Assembly (NCBI GenBank): GCA_023105745.1
Contig: JALGQZ010000013.1
Span: forward strand, 8,613,105 to 8,677,104
DNA: 64,000 bases
Direction: 5' to 3'
Source: Austropuccinia psidii
Taxonomy: Eukaryota > Basidiomycota > Pucciniomycetes > Pucciniales > Sphaerophragmiaceae
Every line of letters starts with the position of its first letter. Position 1 is the first letter of the stretch. A program made the position numbers and the translations under genes. Below, piece after piece: positions 10,169-23,100 of this stretch. The notes beneath the pieces are model-generated. The model did no database searches. It had not been told where the DNA came from and saw nothing but the letters and a program-made list of their open reading frames with translations.

Positions 10169-12357
10169 TGTGAGCCTGTGAGGTATGTATAACATACCCA
10201 TAAGGCCACAAATGATTTTATAAACAGCTAATTTTGTCTTAAACAGACTTTTTAGTTGAAATTAAAATAAAAAATAACAAAAAATAAGTATAACTTTTTT
10301 TTGGATAAACAAAGTTATAAATATTAGGTCATTTTTGGATTCTATACCAAAAATAACCTAGGGTACATCCATAAGGTGTTATACCCAAAAACACTTATTT
10401 CTTGTATTATTAGAAGATTTAAGAATCTCACAGTACTAATGTAACTTTTTTAACATTTTTTTAAAATTGTTAAATTTAAGCTTAAATAAGCTTAAATTTA
10501 AAGTTGCATAAGGTTAATGCAAACTTACCAAAATTTTAGTTAAAATTGAGGTGTGGTGTATATTTACTGAATTGGCTAAGGATCTGCCATACAGAATTTA
10601 AATCCTGCGTGAGCCCAATTTAAAAGGGTTTAAAGCCATGGAATGACTTTAAATAAATAAAAGGGCAAAATCCACACAAAAAGGTGGGACAAAGGAAAAA
10701 GACCAAATAGAGCTGGGGTACCCAACTTTTTGGATCTGCAATGATTCAATTAAGGCTTTACACCTGTATTGGAGGAGTTTAAACCTTATTTAAACTTTAA
10801 GATTAGACTTTGATCCAACCTTAAGGTTTAAACTGGTTTTATCCCAATTTGGACAGGAATTTCAAGCTGCCAAAGGGTAAATCCCAATATGCAGGCTTGA
10901 AATCAAGGTTTTAAGAACTTTCAAAGCTTAATAAAGCTTAAAAACCTTAAATAAGCTTAAAAATTTATAGTTACAAGCATCAAAACCTTATCAAAAGCTA
11001 AACTTTGGTGTGTATTGCTATTTTACGTGGAAAAATAGCAATCACTTCAAAAATTCATTAAAAATCCAAATCTCAATGGATTTGCTTGAAAATTTCACAC
11101 AGGTTAGAATTTAATATTATCCATATATAAATTAAATTTTAAGTCTCTTTTATAAATAAATTTCCTGGGTAATTAGCCTGGGAATTTACTCTTTTAATTA
11201 AGCTCAAAGAAAATTATGATTTCTTTAAAAATCAATTAAAAATTGAGTTTAAGAGATTTCTGCTTGAAACTCTATTTTTAAGTTGTTCATGTGATGAAAT
11301 TTAATATACATAAGTTTATTTATATTAAAAACTTAGAATAATTACTTTAAATGAGGATTAAAGTTACATGGAGTTAAGAATAACACTGGTAACTTTAAAT
11401 TGGAATTAAAAACAAGTTGCCTTAAGCTAAGAACTTTGGTTTTAAGTATGGTTTTTCATATTTAACCTGAACACGCCCTCTATAATCATTATGATTCATG
11501 AGAGCTGCTCTGAAGACATAAAAAGAGTCTTTTCATCACTGTTTTTGTCCATCAATCATTATCAATCCAATCATATTAGAAATTTAAACAGTTAAAGTTT
11601 TATTATTCATAAAATCTTATTATTAAAGTAATTCTTAAGTTATTTTATTCTTTATTAATTGTAAATTAAATAATTCAAGTCATAGAATTCAGATTATTGT
11701 TGTAATCATCAATAATATATTTTATATTATAAAATTTTCATCTTAAATATCTTTTAAAATACACAAATTCCTCTTAAAAACTCTTTAATCTTAAATTTTA
11801 TCATAAAAAGTTGTTGTATCCTTAAAATTATTGATTTTAGACGTGTTTTTGACTTATAATCATTATTTAATATAATAACTGTTGTTGTTTAACTTGTTGT
11901 ATTAAATAAATATTATAAGTAAGCTTTTTCTAAAGTTCTATATTTTTTTTATCTAGTATTAGTTTTTCTATATAGAATTTTATTCTATAAGAATTATTTC
12001 TGCACAGTGTGTGTTATAATTCTTTTATAAATGATATTTATATTATTTATTGGTGGTTAATGTTTATATTTCCACGTGTAATTGCCTCATTAAGAGCTTT
12101 ACAATTATTATTGTTATAACTGTCAGTGACTATAACAATAATAGAATAATTATAATTTTATTATAATTATTATATTTTTTTTATTATTATATTTTTATAA
12201 TAATAATTAAATTTATTTTTTATATATAATTGTTTTTAATAATTATATTTAAATTTGTGGTTATAATATTTTATTATATTATATATTTCTATTGAGGACA
12301 GTCATAGTACTCTTGATTTTGCTACTATTATCAATAGTTTCGTAGACAAACCTTACA
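10169..12357 (+). repeat. D 3' LTR (2189 bp)
   Basis: Starts TGTGAGCCTGTGAGG and ends ACCTTACA. The first 50 bp align with the A and E LTR starts (CATACCC....GGCCACAAAT), marking one LTR superfamily. A CATAAAAAG box near 11517 is a possible core promoter. AT-rich, no credible ORF. A diverged relative is at about 61739-63430. Confidence 0.88.
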
Positions 12358-13216
12358 CCAGCACTTGAGAGCCCAGACTATGCCAAGGAGTTCCTTGTGA
12401 TGAATCTCATAGTTGAGCTCTTCTGGAACAAGCTTGTGGCTGTTAAATGCAATGGGATGTTTTCCTGAGTCAGAAACCTGACTCAGTACAGCACCCAAGG
12501 CATAATTGGATGCATTGGTCTCTACAATGGTGGGTAGAGAAGGATTGAAGTGGGAAAGGATTGGAGCCGTGGTGAAAGCATCTTTGAGTTGGTGAAACTG
12601 ATCAAGAGCTTCCTCATTGAGGGGGAAACAGGAATCTCTCTTGAGGAAACTGGTGAGTGAACTGATTTTCTTTCCATAATTTTTGATGAAATGGCGGTAA
12701 AAGTTGGCAAAGCCAAGGAATGATTGAAGAGCCTTGAGGTTTCTCGGATGTGGCCAATTAAGAATCTGCTGGAATTTTTCTTGGTCCATCTTCAGGCCTT
12801 CAGAAGAAACAACATAACCTAGATACTCAACACTAGTAACATGAAATGGGCACTTTGAAGACTTAGCCAAGAGGTTATTGGCTCTGTGTCTGGTAATAGC
12901 AATGGACACATGAGTGACATGTTCTTCCTCAGATTTGGAAAAGACCATAATTTCATCCAAATAAGCCACAACAAAAACATCAAGAAGATCATTGAAAATA
13001 TCATTGACAAGCTTTTGAAAGCATGTAGGAGCATTGTTGAGCCCAAATGGCATAACCAAGTACTCAAAACTGCCATATTTTGTTCTAAAAGCTGTCAGAT
13101 GTTCATCACCCACCTTGATTCTGAGAAGGTCACATGCACCACACAGATCAATCTTGAAGAAGAGAGAAGAACCATTAAAGATATTAAAAGCTGGTTTATA
13201 GGAGGAACAGAATACT
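12358..13216 (-). pseudogene. C RT palm/RNase H segment
   Basis: Minus-strand RT following the B insertion: DEHLTAFRTKYGSFEYLVMP, FGLNNAP, then the catalytic box reading YLDE instead of YLDD, YLGYVVSSEGLKMDQ, LQSFLGFANFYRHF, and RNase H TNASNYALGAVLSQ with Asn in place of the expected first Asp. The reading runs to the D junction at 12358, where C stops inside RNase H. The upstream part of the same RT is at 33018-33350. With two catalytic acids changed and two insertions this copy cannot encode active enzyme. Confidence 0.9.
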
Positions 13217-14655
13217 TGTCAGCCTGTGACTCAAAACCAGAGCACAAGCATGACAGCCAAAATACCATAAACCAATGGTATAGCCAAAATACCACCAAAA
13301 CATGGAGCTGAGCCAAATTAGCTCAAAAGGTATCAGAAGAAAGAGGAAACTTACCTCTTTCTGAAAATATAAGTCCCATCACCATAGGACAAGAAACAAC
13401 AAAGTTATTCCTGCTCAAAGTTATTGCTGAGCATAAACCTTAATTTTCACCTCTCATCTAAAATCTAGAAGGAGAGGCTTAACCCCATCAAATGGGTATT
13501 CAAAATGAAGCTCTAAGCCAGGGCTATCCAATGGTACAAGCCAAACTGAGCTAGCACCAGTATTACTTGAGTTATGGTCAAATTCAGACCAAATAAGGGT
13601 GAACAAAACATTCACCTCTCATCTAACCTTTACAGTTTTAGTGTGAGATACCTAAAGTGGGGTCTTTTTGGAAAGAGCACAATCAGGGATATCTGATGGT
13701 GCCATCCATTTCCTCATAACTCAACTACAACAGAAGTTATTGGCCAAACAAGCTTAATATAGCTTTTGACCAGACCACGCCAATGTACAAAAATACTTGT
13801 ACATGGGATAACTTTGTCATATTTAATGATAACCATGTCAAGTTGGGTACCATTGTGTAGAGCTCATACAGGGCTATTCAATAAACAAACTTTGAGCTTG
13901 ATATCTAAAAAACTGACAGAGCTATGACCATTTTAAGGTCAAAATCCCACCTGCTGTCAGATACAGCCTTACCATGGGATAATATCCCATAACCATGAAT
14001 ATGAGGTGTCAAATAGACAAAGAAGCATTTTTTTACTTCAATACCTCATATGTCAGTCAATACTGGGGTCCCATACAGTTTCTGTACAGCATTCTACGCG
14101 TCATACACGTCAGAATCAGGCTGTGAGGTCCCCAGATGAAAATTTACACCCTGTATTGGTGAAAACTGCCCAGATGTGGTTTCAAAACCACATCTGAGCC
14201 CAATACAGGGTATACAGGCTGTTTGCAAACCACAAGCCTGTCCAGGAGAGTGAAAAATCTTTACTTCCTCTACGTGGAAAGGTCTAGCAGCCTTTCCACC
14301 TCAATTTCAGGATAAAAGGAGGGCTTTTCACAGCCAAAAACCTTTCCTCATCCTGCTCTTGAATAACCTACGTAGTAAACTGTCAAAAACAGTTTTACTC
14401 TTGGTTAAATAATCAGGTATACTCTTAATTTAAAGTATTTTAGTCTTTATTATTGTAATCCAACAGGTAAAGCTGCACCCAGGGCTTTCAACAGCGCTCA
14501 CCACCACTATATCTCTATAGTAAAGCCCTTTAAATCTTAAATTAAATCATTTATTATAAATCTTATCATCTTTTAAAACCATTTTTACCGTGTCACAGTC
14601 ATATTTAAAGCTTGTAAATACTCATATACACCTTTATCATAGACTCAGCCTGACA
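13217..14655 (+). repeat. B 5' LTR (1439 bp)
   Basis: Begins TGTCAGCCTGTGAC, ends CAGCCTGACA. A GATAAAAGGAGGG stretch at about 14312 may serve as the TATA region. The 63-codon frame at 14006-14197 occurs identically placed in both LTRs and is not regarded as a gene. Confidence 0.95.
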
Positions 14656-14701
14656 TTTTGGGGGCCTGGCCGTGTTTTTTTTAACTTTTTGGACCTTACA
14701 A
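14656..14701 (+). other. B primer-site block and leader exon
   Basis: TTTTGGGGGCCTGGCCGTG follows the LTR end, shared with A and E. The leader then reaches CCTTACAA^GTAAGT at 14701/14702, a consensus donor. The base before the donor is A. Confidence 0.65.
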
Positions 14702-15054
14702 GTAAGTCTTTTCTCTTTTTATGACTTATTAACACATTGTTTTATCTTTTTTTAGGCGTAATTTCCATTTAAATATATATATTTTATATATATTTTATCT
14801 TTTTCATATACTCATATTATAAAAGAGTATTTTTCACGTGGCTAATACCCACTGAAAATAATTATTTTTGGCGTGTTTTATATATAAAAACACATAAGCC
14901 ATCAAGAAGTCCTGTATTCTTGACTGAATAAGGACACCTCTGACTATAAAACCATCAGTTGAGGCGTGGATTAAGTGTATTGTTGACTCAATAACACTTA
15001 TACAAAACCACTTGTACAGAATACACTTGAAAACCACAAGTGTATCTGTGGGAT

Positions 15055-16892
15055 TGTGAGCCTTAGAGGTAATTTCATATACCCAAAAGACCACAAATAT
15101 AAAAAATAACATATTAATATAAATAAAATAAATTTATTTATATTATTAAAATAAAAATAAAAAATATAAATATAAAATTATATTAAAAATAAAAAATTAA
15201 TTATAATTTAAAAATAAAATTACTTTAAATTTTGTAAATATAAAATTACATTTATACTTGAAAAATTTAAGTAAAAATGAAATTTTAACAAAATTGTGAA
15301 AAAATAAATAAATTTGGAAAAAAGTTAAATAAAATTTATTATAACTTTTTATCCAATAAATAAACATATAAATTTTATTTCACCATTGGATTCCTCATAA
15401 AAAATCAGGTGGGGTCACCTCTGAGTGAAATTTTTGTAACTCAACTCTAAATAAGCTTAAATTAAGTTTTTAGTATTTTCAATACAAAAGTTGAAAATCC
15501 TCAAAACCTTAATTTAATTCACACCACATGTGGTGTTAACCATCAAATTTTGTGTTAAAATTGAGGTGTTGTGTTTAGTTTAGAAGTTATGAGGAATTAA
15601 AGTATTTTCAATTGAATTCAATTGAAATGTCAAAATGTGCGCGTGTATTACATAAGTGAACTTTGATTTACATATGAGGTGTCAATTATTACTGTATTGT
15701 ACTGTACAATTGAATTGAATTACATATGTAAATTATAAGTATAATACATGATGAGGAATTAAAGGAAAAATAAATTGGAAAGATTAAATTTGGGGGGGAA
15801 AAGGAACTCCAGCTCTAAGGGGGAGCTAGACCCCCAAAATCCTTGCTGACAGGCGTGGGATGTCAAAATTCACGCAAAAGTTCATCACTTTTGGCCTGGA
15901 ATTGAGTTACAGGGTCTGTGGACTCAATTGATGATGAGGTTTTGATACCAACTGGGGTAGTTTTAGCTGTTGCCAAGAGGGTAAAACTACCCTTAAGATA
16001 AAACAATCATAATAAAAACAGTTTTAACTGGTTTCTACGCCTCTGACACACATTCTGACGTGTTTTGAAGGCTCTAGGCCTGGTATTGCTATAGTAATGG
16101 CTGATTTAAGGGTCTAAAATGGCTAAAAATGGCTAAAAATGGCTTAAACCAGCCCTTTTTGGTCTAAACCAGGGTTCAATGATGCCATAATTGGCTTTTC
16201 TGTTGTCAGACTGTTTTTCACGACTGACAAGAGTAAATTTTACTTTTGGAGTAAGAGAATTGATGGCTATAAAAGAATGTCTTCTTTGCCCCACTTTTCT
16301 CTTCATGTTAGAATCTTTTCCTTTTATTAATTAGTTTAAAACTGTTAAACCAATCAATCAAAGATTCCAACCACCACTTTTAAATCATTTTAATCCTTTT
16401 AACCACGTGAAAAAATCATTATAATCATTGTTTGTAACTCTTATAATCATTTTTACCCCTGAACCACCCCAAAAGTGAATTAAAGCATCTTTCATCACTG
16501 TAAACTTTGTCACTTTGTTTCCAAATTCACTCTGGTCACTTTTGGGCGTGTTTTCTCTTTAATATTCTTTTTAAAGACTTTGTTCTTTAATTAATTGCTT
16601 GCAGTTCTTTGCTCAATTAATTCCAATTGAAATTGCTCTTGAAGAAATTTCTTTTGTAGCCTTAAAATATCTCTTGTAGAGTATTTTTTGGATAAATTTT
16701 TATTGTTGGTAAAACAATAAATTTTTATAATATTATTGTTTTATACTAATAAAGTTATAAACAATAAAATTGGCGTGTTTTCTCTTAAAAATAATATTTC
16801 ATACTATTTTTAATTGGTTTTTACCTGATACAAATTTTGAGGACAGGAAAAGTACTTGATTTTTAATCAAAGTTTCATATCCACACCTTACA
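15055..16892 (+). repeat. A 5' LTR (1838 bp)
   Basis: TGTGAGCCTTAG to CACACCTTACA. U3 is AT-rich. The core promoter is probably TATAAAAG at 16268-16275, followed by CTTCTTTGCCCCAC. The downstream half contains ACGTG boxes and repeated TAATCATT. The distal 1254 bp recur at 6939-8193. Confidence 0.96.
16268..16275 (+). promoter_or_regulatory. TATA box of A 5' LTR
   Basis: TATAAAAG, unique in this LTR, preserved in both A LTRs and in the A-family fragment at 7569. Confidence 0.6.
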
Positions 16893-17040
16893 TTTGGGGG
16901 CCCAGCCGTGATATTTTACCTGTGACATATTTTTTACTCTTTTTAAATCTTTTTTTTCTTATATTGAAAAATTTAAAAACATATAAAAAATACTTATAAT
17001 CCAAAAAAATCCTTAAAAAATAATTTTTTTCATATTATAA
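16893..17040 (+). other. A primer-site block and leader
   Basis: TTTGGGGGCCCAGCCGTG starts directly after the LTR and matches B and E. The remaining leader is T-rich without ORFs and ends ATTATAA before a GTGAGG donor at 17041. Confidence 0.6.
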
Positions 17041-17117
17041 GTGAGGCTTATATTTTTATTTCTTTTTTGAAATAACCTTTTTTTTACTTAATTAATTGGC
17101 TTTTTCATTAATTTTAG
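17041..17117 (+). other. A leader intron that assembles the AUG
   Basis: Donor GTGAGG at 17041, acceptor ATTAATTTTAG ending at 17117, length 77. Exon joining gives ATAA^TGTCTGAC, so the initiator AUG exists only in spliced RNA. The unspliced DNA shows only GTG or TTG near the start of the long frame. Confidence 0.5.
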
Positions 17118-20100
17118 TGTCTGACAACGTGGTAAGACAAGAAAACATTGAAACAGCCTCAACAGTAACCAGCATTATCCCTGCCAGTACTGTTAATTCT
17201 GATCATAATAGCACTGTTATTGTGACTCAAAATAACCAACCTGAGCCAATAACCTCTGAATTAATTAACTTGGATATAAGTAATACCCTTCAGAGAGCTA
17301 AAAATTTGACAAATAGTGAGTTTTTTGACATAAAATTACTATTTTTAACCTTTTTAATCATAAATATGCCTTCAACCGGATCAGGAGCAAGCTATAAACC
17401 CTCAAGCAGCTCCCAAAAAGGTCATAGACGTGATTATGGCAGAAGCCAATCAGATACAGAAGGACAAGGGTCAGTAAAAGACTTCCACAACAATAAATTG
17501 TCCAATTCTGAAGCTGATGACACTATTTTACCTTCAAAAAGAGCTGACACCGCCACAAGAAGCCTCAGTGGACATTTACAAAGCCAGCCAGAAGGCTTAC
17601 AACAATGCACTTCAGTACAAAGAGTACCAGATCCTTGCAGATCTGTGGAGAAACTGCATGAATTCATACCTAACTGTAAGAAAATTCTTAGGCCATCCCA
17701 ACACTTGCAAATTGCTCAATGGATGGCATCCATTGATGGAGAAGAAAAACATGATGCTTTTGACACTGGAATGGAGGAAAAACAACCCTCCACCACCAAA
17801 ACCAGTGCCAAAAACAGCCCCAGTGGCCAGCAGCAGCAATTCCAACGTGAAAAAGCAGCCACAACCTCCAAACAAGGGCAAAGGGAAGGCACCAGCCCCA
17901 AAACCTTACAGCCAGGGCTACAGAATCCCAAAGATTCAGCAGGATGCCATGGAAAATGTATTTCAGATGGCCAGAACCATGATGGAATTACAGAAGAAGG
18001 AGGAAGCCAGATTAAGGTTCCAGAAATGATTTCTGACATATTTGATTCCATCCCAGAGTTGTATAATGCTATAAATGACGTGAAAAAACATCTTTCTGAT
18101 AAAAATGACACCATTTGTAACAACATTAAAACAAACAACCTGAGTCTGTGCCAAATTAATGAAACACTTATGTGTTTTGAAAAAGTTTTGAGAACAATTA
18201 AAAATTCCAATAATGATAATTCTTCTAACAATAAAATAAATGAACAATCTGCCATTATTAAAGAATTAACAGATAAATATTCTAAATTCAATATTGATGA
18301 CATAATTGAAACAAGAATTAAACAAGCCATAAATATTATCAAGACAGATAACAAGAAAGTCCTTGATGACATTTCAAATTCATTTACTGAAGTAAAGACA
18401 TATACCATTGCCTTGAAAAAGTGTTTTGATGCTTCACAAGAAGAAGTATCAAAATTATCAATGAAATTGAATCAAGTCACTGCTGATAATACAAGACAGA
18501 CAGAGTTATGGCAAGAACTTACACATAAAGAAGACATGTATAAAATTGAAGTAATAAATTTAATACAAAGCTTCCAACATGAATACAGAAATTCCCAAAG
18601 GTGTAGCAACAGTAAAATGAATGACATTGAACAATTACTGAACACCTTACCAAGAATGTCTACACCTCTAAATCAAAATGAGGGCACAAGAATTTCAAAT
18701 CCACAAGTATTGGATCCTGATAATTCACAATTAAAAAATGAATTATCCACTTCTTTTCATAACTTGGAACCATCAATGGGCCAAGCACTCTTGAAAGAAG
18801 TTCCAAAACTTAAAGAATGGCCTCACTTCAGTGGTGAAGGAGAGTATGACCATATGGAATTCATTAGAGGTATTGACATGATCAAAGAAGATTTTGAATT
18901 ACCAGACAGATTGGTAACAGCCAGGTTTAACACCTTGTTTACCAGATCAGCTCACAGATGGTACATCAAAATAAGACAAGCACATGGACACCAGAGTTGG
19001 ACTTGGTGGAAAACCCAAATCATCAACAAATGGGCAAATGATGCTTGGAGGTTTAAAGTTGAAACAGCCTTTGAATCTGCCAAATTTAATGCTGATAAAG
19101 ACAAAGCTTTACCATGGTTTTGCCAACAAAAGGACAGATTAACAGCATTATATCCTGACATGTCAGAATTTATGATCCATAGAAAAATTCTGAGACAATG
19201 TGGAGGTGACTTAGAGCATGCTGTCAAAAGCAGGACTACTGAACAATCTTCAGCAGAGGATATTATCAATATACTAGAAGAAGTAACCACCAGAACCAAA
19301 ATTGGTTCTAGTAGGGTGAATCTTAAAACAAGGTTTAATACACCTTGGAAAGATTCTGTGGACAAAAACCCCAAAGAAAATTCTAGTAATATTAAATATA
19401 AATCTGCAGATACAGTCAGAAAATGCCATATTTGCCAAAGCACCACCCATTTAGCCAATACATGTCCAAAAAGGGGGAAAATCAATGAAATTGACATTGA
19501 AAAAGAACCAGATGTTGAAAAAGAAGACATAATTGAAGACAATTCAGATGATAAGTCATCCATATTCTCTGAATCTTCAAAAGATATAGAAAATATCGAT
19601 GCCACTTTTGACATCATGGAATCTTATTCCCACTTACCACAATTGAGCAATGGTCAAGTTGATTTATCAAAAGTTCAAGATGCACAACTTATGAAGACAA
19701 AACCAAACAGAGGAAAAGGTTATACAGCTGGTAACTCCTGTATAACAGAAGTGGTGATTGACAACAAACCCACCAAACTTTTGCTTGACCCAGGAGCCTT
19801 CTGCTCTTGTGTTGGAAAATCTTTTCTTAAAACTTGTGTACCAAATTTTGAAGACCAATTGTTACCAATCGATGGTATAAAATTCAACAGTGCAAGTAAC
19901 CCAATGAAAGCATTAGGAATCTTTGAGACCAATGTCATATTCCCACACATAAATGGGAATTTAAGGATCACAGTTGAATTTGTTGTTATGGAAAATTGCT
20001 CTAGTACCCATTTTATATTGGGAAATAACTATTTAATCATGTATGGCATAGATTTACATAATAACAAAGACAGATACTTTACAATTGGAGACAATAAGCG

Positions 20101-23100
20101 CCAGAAATTTGCCTTTTTACCCTTTAAAAGACAAATTACAGTAAACAAAGTATCACCAGTCAACTTAGAGTTAGAGAAATTCAAGTCTGAACAGTTAAAT
20201 GAGGCTGAAATAAGCCTTCATCTGACTGATAAGCAAGAAAATGAACTTTCTTCCCTTTTGTATGACCACAGAGGAGCATTTGCTACAGACAAAGAACCCC
20301 TGGGAGCAATTATTGGTCATGAAGTTGACATCATTCTTAACATTGAAAGACCTTATCCACCACTCTTAAGAAGACCTGCCTATCCAGCAAGTCCAAAATC
20401 AAGAGAAGCTCTAGAAATTCATATCAAAGAACTTCTAGACCTTGGTGTAATAAGAAAAGTAGGCCACAATGAGGAAGTAGAAATAACTACACCAGTCATA
20501 GTGGCGTGGCATAATGGAAAATCCAGAATGGTTGGGGACTTTAGAGCTCTGAACACTTACACTGTTCCAGACAGATACCCAATACCAAAAATCCAAATTG
20601 CCCTTACTCAAATATCTCAAGCAGTGTATATAACCACTATGGATGCCCTTAAAGGATTCCATCAAAATGTAGTAACACCAAGAGCAAGAAAATACTTGAG
20701 AATTATTGTTCATTGTGGAGTGTATGAATACTTAAGGATGCCCTTTGGTATCAAAAATGCACCTTCACACTTCCAAAGAATGATGAATGAAATCTTCCCT
20801 GAAGAACTCTCAGAGGGATGGTTAATCATTTACATTGATGACATTATTATCTGTTCAAAGACTTGGGAGGAGCACATGTACAGATTATCAAGAGTTTTGA
20901 CAAAAATCCAATCAGTAAACATGAAAATCTCCTTGAAGAAATGTCATTTTGGATTTAAAGAACTTAAGGCACTAGGACATGTTGTATCTGGTTTGTCCCT
21001 TGGAATTGATAAAAACAAAGTTGCAGCAGTATTGTTAAAACCCATGCCTCAGAATAAGAAGGAAATTCAGTCATTCTTAGGTTTTGCAGGATATTACAGG
21101 CAACACATTAAAGACTTTGCATCCATAGCAAGACCACTTTATAAGTTGTGTGACAAAGACACAGTATTTGAGATGACTGTTGACAGAGTCAAAGCTTTTG
21201 AGTCTCTAAGAGAAGCATTGACCACTGCTCCACTATTACTGATGCCAGACTTTAAATTGCCTTTCAAACTGTATATTGATGCATCAGGGGATGGACTAGG
21301 TGCTGCACTTCACCAAGTTCAGATCATAAATGACAAACCTGTAGAAGGACCAATATGTTTCATATCCAGGCAAATCAAACCAACTGAAGCCAGATATGGA
21401 GCAAGTCAAATGGAATGTCTATGCCTTGTCTGGGCCTTAGAGAAATTGAACTATTTCTTAGAGGGATGTGTTTTTGAAGTAATAACAGATTGTACAGCTG
21501 TGAAATCACTTTTGAACATGAAAACACCTAACAGACACATGCTCAGATGGCAAATAGCCATACAAGAATACAGAGGCAATATGACTATTGTTCATAAGGA
21601 TGGGAATATTCATAAGAATGCAGATGGACTAAGCAGATGGCCATTACCAAATAACATTGATAATCCTGCTTATGTTCCAGAAGAAGCTTCACCACAAATT
21701 CCAATAGAAGGAATAAGTGTTACAGACTTGAACACCACCTTCTTTGAAGAAGTCAGAAATAGTTACACTCAAGATAAGAATTGTAGCATCTTATGCCAAT
21801 TACTTAACAAAGACTGTAAAGACAACTCTCTAATACATGCCTTGGATGAAGTATGGAGAAAATCTTATAATGAAGGGAGATTTCACCTACTGGATGGTAT
21901 AATTTACCACAGAACCAAGCACACATGTGTCATGACAGTTGTAGACAGGTCATTAATCAATCTTGTACTGAAAGAATGCCATGATAGTCCCTTTTCAGGA
22001 CATCTTTCTGAGGACAGAACAAGAGAGAAAGTAAAGACCTGCATATGGTGGCCAATGTGGCAAAAAGATGTTGCAGAATATTGCAAAACCTGTGACAGAT
22101 GCCAAAAGGAAAATAAATCCACTGGCAAAAGACTTGGAAATATGATGAAAATCCAAGAACCAAACAGACCTTGGGAAATTGTCCATATGGATTGGGTAAC
22201 TGGCCTACCACCAGGAGGTGACAGGAGCTATAATGCTTGCCTAGTAATTGTGGACAGATTCAGTAAAACTCCAATCTTTTTACCATGTCACAAAGATGAT
22301 ACAGCCATGGATACAGCTCTTCTGATATGGAATAGAGTAGTGTCATGGACTGGGATATTTACAAATATCATCAGTGATAGAGATCCCAAACTCACTTCAG
22401 CTCTATGGACAAATCTTCACCAATTATTTGGCACAAAACTGTCTTTCTCTACAGCCTACCACCCACAAACTGATGGTCTGGCTGAAAGAATGATCCAAAC
22501 CTTAGAGGACATGGTGAGAAGATTTTGTGCATATGGCCTTGAATTCAAAGATTGTGATGGATTTACCCATGATTGGTGTACTCTGTTACCAGCACTGGAA
22601 TTAGCATATAAAACATCAATCCATTCCAGTACCAATCAGACTCCTGCTATTCTAGAAAAAGGATGGAACCCCAAGTTACCCCAAGATTCCTTGAGGAAAG
22701 ACTTAATTGAAATACATCCCACAGCTGCTAGCTTCAAAGGAATGCTAGACAAAGCTAGAAAGCATGCAGTGAGATGCATGGAGGACTCTTTTGCATATGC
22801 TAAAGACAAATGGGATAAATCTCATGCAACTCCAGATTTCAAAGTGGGGGACCTAGTTCTTGTATCCACCACTAACTTCAATAACATCAAAGGATGTAAA
22901 AAGTTAAAAGACTCCTTTGCAGGACCTTTTGTGATTAAGGCCCTCCATGGAGAAAATGCTGTTGAAGTAGAGTTATCTGAAGAACTTAGCAATAAGCACC
23001 CTACATTTCCAGTAAGCTTGATAAAGCCATACAAATCTAGTGATGCTGAGAAATTTCCCTTGAGGAATAAGATTCCCCAAGTTATACCTCCTATTGAGAC

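Larger units (their letters stand above)
9780..12357 (+). mobile_element. Element D: 3' end of a Ty3/gypsy retrotransposon (pol tail plus 3' LTR)
   Basis: Contains the last 94 codons of pol, a polypurine tract and a complete 3' LTR ending at 12357. There the sequence of element C resumes with the RNase H region (CCAGCACTTGAG), so D inserted into C. The left boundary at about 9779 is an abrupt junction with unrelated sequence and not an LTR, so D is truncated or interrupted there. No D 5' LTR is in the window. Confidence 0.85.

Noticed and set aside
14006..14197. 63-codon frame found in both B LTRs (also 32368-32559)
   Set aside because: Recurs only because LTRs are copies; no coding features.
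15820..15845. CCCCCAAA in LTR A as a self-primer partner for TTTGGGGG
   Set aside because: Only eight complementary bases in homopolymer-rich sequence, and no equivalent seen in LTR B; much weaker than the C/F case.
17990..18040. Canonical -1 slippery heptamer at the end of gag1 to join gag-pol
   Set aside because: No X XXY YYZ heptamer in the right phase near the gag1 stops of A, B or E.
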